Assembly (NCBI RefSeq): GCF_001877785.1
Contig: NZ_MINN01000074.1
Coordinates: forward strand, 868,001-932,000
Length of the DNA: 64,000 nucleotides
Source: Rossellomorea aquimaris
Lineage (GTDB): Bacteria > Bacillota > Bacilli > Bacillales > Bacillaceae_B
Direction of reading: 5' to 3'
The position numbers and the translations under genes were made by a program. The stretch's first letter is position 1. Each line of letters begins with the position of its first letter. Under the pieces are notes generated by a model. The model had not been told where the DNA came from. It ran no database searches and saw only the letters and a program-made list of their open reading frames with translations. This document shows positions 61,379-64,000 of the stretch, one piece after another.

Positions 61379-61933
61379 TTATCCGATTAATTCTTCATCC
61401 TCAAATTGCTTTTTATCTTCGCTTGAAATGTTTTCTTCCTTGTCCCGAAGACTGTGCGCGATCCGTGAAGAAGCGTTCGCTGCGATGCTCGCGATGATAT
61501 CATCAAGGAAGGTATGAACACCCTTCCCGTTTTTCGTATCCAGCTTGCGAATGATCCCGATCTTATTCTTATCTAAATGGCCGAAGGTCGTCACGGCAAT
61601 GCTTCCATAGCCCAGTGCGGCACCGAGCGCTATTGTCTCATCCACCCCGAACAGCCCTTCGTCGGTTTCGACGATTGATTGGAGGGGCTCTGAGAGCATC
61701 TTCTTTTCTGCAAGCTGATCCAATTCCACGCCAACTAAGATGGCATGCTGAATTTCCCTTTTTAAAAGTACTTTTTTCACGCTGTCTATACAATCTTCCA
61801 TTTCCAATTCAGAATGGTATGGGAACTGCATTTCAAAAACGATTTCAGCAATATCCTCTATTAACACTCCCCTGTCTTGAAGTTTCTGGAGTGCTGCCTG
61901 GGTGACTTCTTTTGAATGTATCGGTTTTTGCAT
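61379..61933 (-). CDS. pgpA: Phosphatidylglycerophosphatase A family protein, YutG-like
   Basis: 184 residues. The C-terminal two thirds contain the PgpA-type motifs VDETIALGAALGYGSIAVTT, FGHLDKNKIGIIRKLD and GVHTFLDDIIASIAANASSR. Gram-positive members (YutG) are soluble-looking compared with the proteobacterial enzyme. Would dephosphorylate phosphatidylglycerophosphate, though this branch is less studied. Preceded by an AGAAAGGGG ribosome site; monocistronic. Confidence 0.8.
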   Translation of the reverse strand: MQKPIHSKEVTQAALQKLQDRGVLIEDIAEIVFEMQFPYHSELEMEDCIDSVKKVLLKREIQHAILVGVELDQLAEKKMLSEPLQSIVETDEGLFGVDETIALGAALGYGSIAVTTFGHLDKNKIGIIRKLDTKNGKGVHTFLDDIIASIAANASSRIAHSLRDKEENISSEDKKQFEDEELIG

Positions 61934-62082
61934 TTTATGTACCCCTTTCTAACTTTTCTTCCATAGTGGAATTATAACACTTTTTAGAATTTTCTCTCCC
62001 TGATCTGCTTGAAGGATTTACATGTAAGATTGTGATACAATCTTTTTGTAAACGTTATCGAAGAGAATCAGGAGGGTTATGT

Positions 62083-62808
62083 ATGACTGTAAACAGAGGT
62101 ACCGTGAACGAATTGAACCTCTTCAGTAAAGAGCTGAATGAGGAGATAAAGATGCTGGTGTATCTCCCTGCGACTTTTTCTCCCCTTTATAAATATTCTA
62201 TATTGATTGCGCAGGACGGCAAGGACTATTTCCAGCTCGGCAGGATCCCCCGTCTGGCAGATGATTTTTTGAATAATAAAGAGATAGAAAACATGATCAT
62301 CGTAGGCGTACCATATAAAGATGTAGAAGACAGAAGAAGAAAGTATCACCCTCACGGAGAAGAAAACGATGCTTATATCCGTTTCCTGGCCCATGAACTT
62401 GTCCCTTATCTTGATGAGCATTATCCGACTTATCATATGGGAATGGGACGTGCCCTTATCGGTGATTCATTAGGGGCAACCGTCTCACTGATGACAGCCT
62501 TAAAATATCCCAATACCTTTGGAAAGGTTATTCTTCAATCACCGCTCGTAAATGAAAAAGTACTGAATGAAGTTGAAAACTTTGCCCACCCCCATCTTTT
62601 AAATATCTACCATGTAATAGGAACCAAAGAAACTGAAGTAAAAACAACCGATGGTAAAGTAAAAGACTTCCTTACGCCAAACCGCCAGCTCCATGAACTG
62701 TTCAACGAAAAGAAATTCACCACTTTCTATGAAGAATTCGAAGGTGACCATACGTGGAAACACTGGCAGCCGGACCTGAAAAGGGCCCTTCCCATGATGT
62801 TTGGGTGA
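62083..62808 (+). CDS. yjcH: Esterase-like alpha/beta hydrolase, YjcH-like
   Basis: 241 residues from the ATG at 62083 (AGGAGGG upstream); the in-frame ATG at 62032 lacks a site. Esterase-D-type fold: nucleophile elbow RALIGDSLGATVSLM (Gly-Asp-Ser-Leu-Gly, about residue 126), final His in EFEGDHTWKHWQPDL, and the VGVPYKDVEDRRRKYHPHG segment of enterobactin-esterase-like enzymes. Substrate unknown. With the next two genes it reproduces yjcH-yjcG-yjcF of B. subtilis. A hairpin at 62838-62858 separates it from yjcG. Confidence 0.85.
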   Translation: MTVNRGTVNELNLFSKELNEEIKMLVYLPATFSPLYKYSILIAQDGKDYFQLGRIPRLADDFLNNKEIENMIIVGVPYKDVEDRRRKYHPHGEENDAYIRFLAHELVPYLDEHYPTYHMGMGRALIGDSLGATVSLMTALKYPNTFGKVILQSPLVNEKVLNEVENFAHPHLLNIYHVIGTKETEVKTTDGKVKDFLTPNRQLHELFNEKKFTTFYEEFEGDHTWKHWQPDLKRALPMMFG

Positions 62809-62888
62809 AATGCTGTTACAGACACCATGAAAGTGAATTCTCCCACACAGTGGGAGAAGTTCCCTTTCGTTCGCCCTATATTAAATTT

Positions 62889-62918
62889 TTGAAAAATTTG
62901 CTATACTATATTTATACT
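62889..62918 (+). promoter_or_regulatory. Sigma-A promoter of yjcG-yjcF
   Basis: TTGAAA (62889-62894), 18-bp spacer, TATACT (62913-62918), 45 bp before the yjcG ATG. Confidence 0.6.
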
Positions 62919-62962
62919 AATTGTTTTTACAAGTAACAGTATATAGAGGAGGTTTGAAGACA

Positions 62963-63478
62963 ATGAACTATGGTGTTGTCATTTTCCCATCAAAAAAGCT
63001 TCAGGATTTAGCAAATTCTTATCGTAAACGATACGATCCTCATTACGCTTTGATTCCACCGCATTTGACCCTGAAAAATGTGTTCTCTGCTGATGATGAT
63101 CAAATAAAAGAAATCGCCGATAAATTAAGGAACGTCGCAAAGAAATATGACCCCTTTAACTTAAAGGTTTATAAGGTCAGCTCATTCCAGCCTGTGAACA
63201 ATGTCATTTATTTCAAAGTGGACCCTACCCCAGAATTAGAAGGGCTTCACCATGATATGCATAAACAGGACGTATTGGACGATGAGCCTGAATTCGCTTT
63301 TGTTCCGCATATCACGATTGCACAGAAACTTTCAAACGATGAACATTCCGATATTTATGGTTCACTGAGCATGCTGGGTGTGGATCACGAAGAAACGGTA
63401 GACCGTTTTCATCTCCTCTATCAGCTTGAGAACGGTTCATGGACAGTTTATGAAACATTCCGCCTTGGAAAGGACTAA
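62963..63478 (+). CDS. yjcG: 2'-5' RNA ligase / phosphodiesterase superfamily protein, YjcG-like
   Basis: 171 residues from the ATG at 62963 (AGAGGAGG upstream), the same length as B. subtilis YjcG. Two HxT/S-type motifs of the 2H phosphoesterase fold: [12 protein letters not shown] (about residue 32) and [12 protein letters not shown] (about 113). Likely hydrolyses or ligates 2'-5' or cyclic phosphodiesters; the cellular substrate is unknown. The stop overlaps the yjcF start by one base (TAATG). Confidence 0.9.
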   Translation: MNYGVVIFPSKKLQDLANSYRKRYDPHYALIPPHLTLKNVFSADDDQIKEIADKLRNVAKKYDPFNLKVYKVSSFQPVNNVIYFKVDPTPELEGLHHDMHKQDVLDDEPEFAFVPHITIAQKLSNDEHSDIYGSLSMLGVDHEETVDRFHLLYQLENGSWTVYETFRLGKD

Positions 63479-63909
63479 TGCAGTTGAACGTAGAAATCGC
63501 TCAATCGGAATCACAGCTTGAAGATGTTTTCAGTGTAAGAAAAACCGTGTTTGTGCAGGAACAGAATGTTCCTTTGGAAGAAGAAATCGATGAACATGAA
63601 AATCAATCGACCCACTTCATTTTGTATGACGGGGGCAGTCCGGCGGGGGCAGGAAGATTCCGTCTGCTGGACGGAATCGGAAAGGTTGAACGTATCTGTG
63701 TGTTGAAAAGCCTGCGCGGTAAAGGGGCAGGCAGGGATATCATGCAGGCCATTGAACATTACGCTTCTGGGTGCTCCATTTCCAAACTTAAACTCAATGC
63801 GCAGACCTATGCGATCCCTTTTTATGAAGGCCTGGGTTATAAGGTTGTCTCTGAGGAATTCATGGATGCAGGGATCCCTCACAGGACGATGGTTAAAACC
63901 ATATCTTAA
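63478..63909 (+). CDS. yjcF: GNAT-family N-acetyltransferase, YjcF-like
   Basis: 143 residues. ElaA/YjcF-type GNAT domain: VRKTVFVQEQNVPLEEEIDE, acetyl-CoA loop VERICVLKSLRGKGAGRDIM (about residues 62-82) and KLNAQTYAIPFYEGLGYKVV. Translationally coupled to yjcG through TAATG. Substrate unknown. A strong terminator follows. Confidence 0.88.
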   Translation: MQLNVEIAQSESQLEDVFSVRKTVFVQEQNVPLEEEIDEHENQSTHFILYDGGSPAGAGRFRLLDGIGKVERICVLKSLRGKGAGRDIMQAIEHYASGCSISKLKLNAQTYAIPFYEGLGYKVVSEEFMDAGIPHRTMVKTIS

Positions 63910-63927
63910 TCAGTCAGTACAAACCAA

Positions 63928-63968
63928 AAGATCAATCACCCATCACCAAGGGAGATTGATCTTTTTTT
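63928..63968 (+). terminator. Terminator of yjcG-yjcF
   Basis: AAGATCAATC / GATTGATCTT stem with seven T residues after it. Confidence 0.88.
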
Positions 63969-64000
63969 GTCGAAATACATATAACAGGCGTATAAACGTA

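Overview
The window is a 64 kb chromosomal stretch from a spore-forming, low-GC Gram-positive bacterium of the Bacillaceae. Evidence: strong AGGAGG-type ribosome sites, GTG and TTG starts, Spo0E, KinE-like kinase, an alpha/beta-type SASP, SigI/RsgI, and T-box, S-box, B12 and Mn riboswitches. The order spo0E, mtn genes, ogt, kinE, ykrP-like gene and ktrD matches the ykr/mtn region of Bacillus subtilis as I remember it. The species is not determinable; a marine or soil Bacillus-like genus such as Rossellomorea is a guess. There is no sign of prophage, ICE, CRISPR array or rRNA operon.

Region 1 (1-10.2 kb): end of an M3 oligopeptidase gene, MhqR-type MarR regulator, Spo0E, a GNAT enzyme, then methionine salvage in three transcription units: mtnW-mtnB-mtnD (SAM riboswitch), mtnE, mtnU, and mtnK-mtnA (SAM riboswitch). 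The mtnX phosphatase expected between mtnW and mtnB is absent; those two genes overlap. Region 2 (10.2-19.5 kb): a decayed 20-21 bp repeat array, an ArsR/DUF2087 regulator behind a 46 bp palindrome, ogt-kinE, a membrane acyltransferase, a B12-binding radical SAM protein, two overlapping micro-genes and the K+ channel subunit ktrD. Region 3 (19.7-25 kb): SASP, sigI-rsgI, a secreted DUF5667 protein with a SigI-like promoter, and terC under a yybP-ykoY (Mn2+) riboswitch. Region 4 (25-40.8 kb): RND exporter, NhaC-family transporter under a T-box, EAL and GGDEF proteins (c-di-GMP), release factor 3, nucleoside transporter, a divergent second MurE and an M42 aminopeptidase. Region 5 (41-52.7 kb): POT peptide transporter, BrkB-family protein, tryptophan dioxygenase, OsmC protein, class I ribonucleotide reductase (nrdA-nrdB) under a B12 riboswitch, a likely C-rich small RNA, a SurA-like lipoprotein and gndA. 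Region 6 (52.9-64 kb): fatty-acid degradation genes around a FadR-like operator, cspD, tRNA-Val, a small gene with a LexA-like box, a TRAP-TAXI uptake operon, pgpA, and yjcH-yjcG-yjcF.

Scattered between genes are pieces of a dispersed repeat family. Two long copies (31.4 and 50.3 kb, opposite orientation) end in about 20 bp inverted repeats and look like miniature mobile elements. A second 20-21 bp array with a conserved GCGCAATTA core lies at 34.75 kb. The observations I consider most worth following are the putative C-rich sRNA at 49.23-49.31 kb, the two phased short-repeat arrays, the SigI/RsgI/DUF5667 module, the T-box on an NhaC-type transporter, and the atypical MurE. All assignments rest on reading the sequence and recalled family knowledge; no database search was run.
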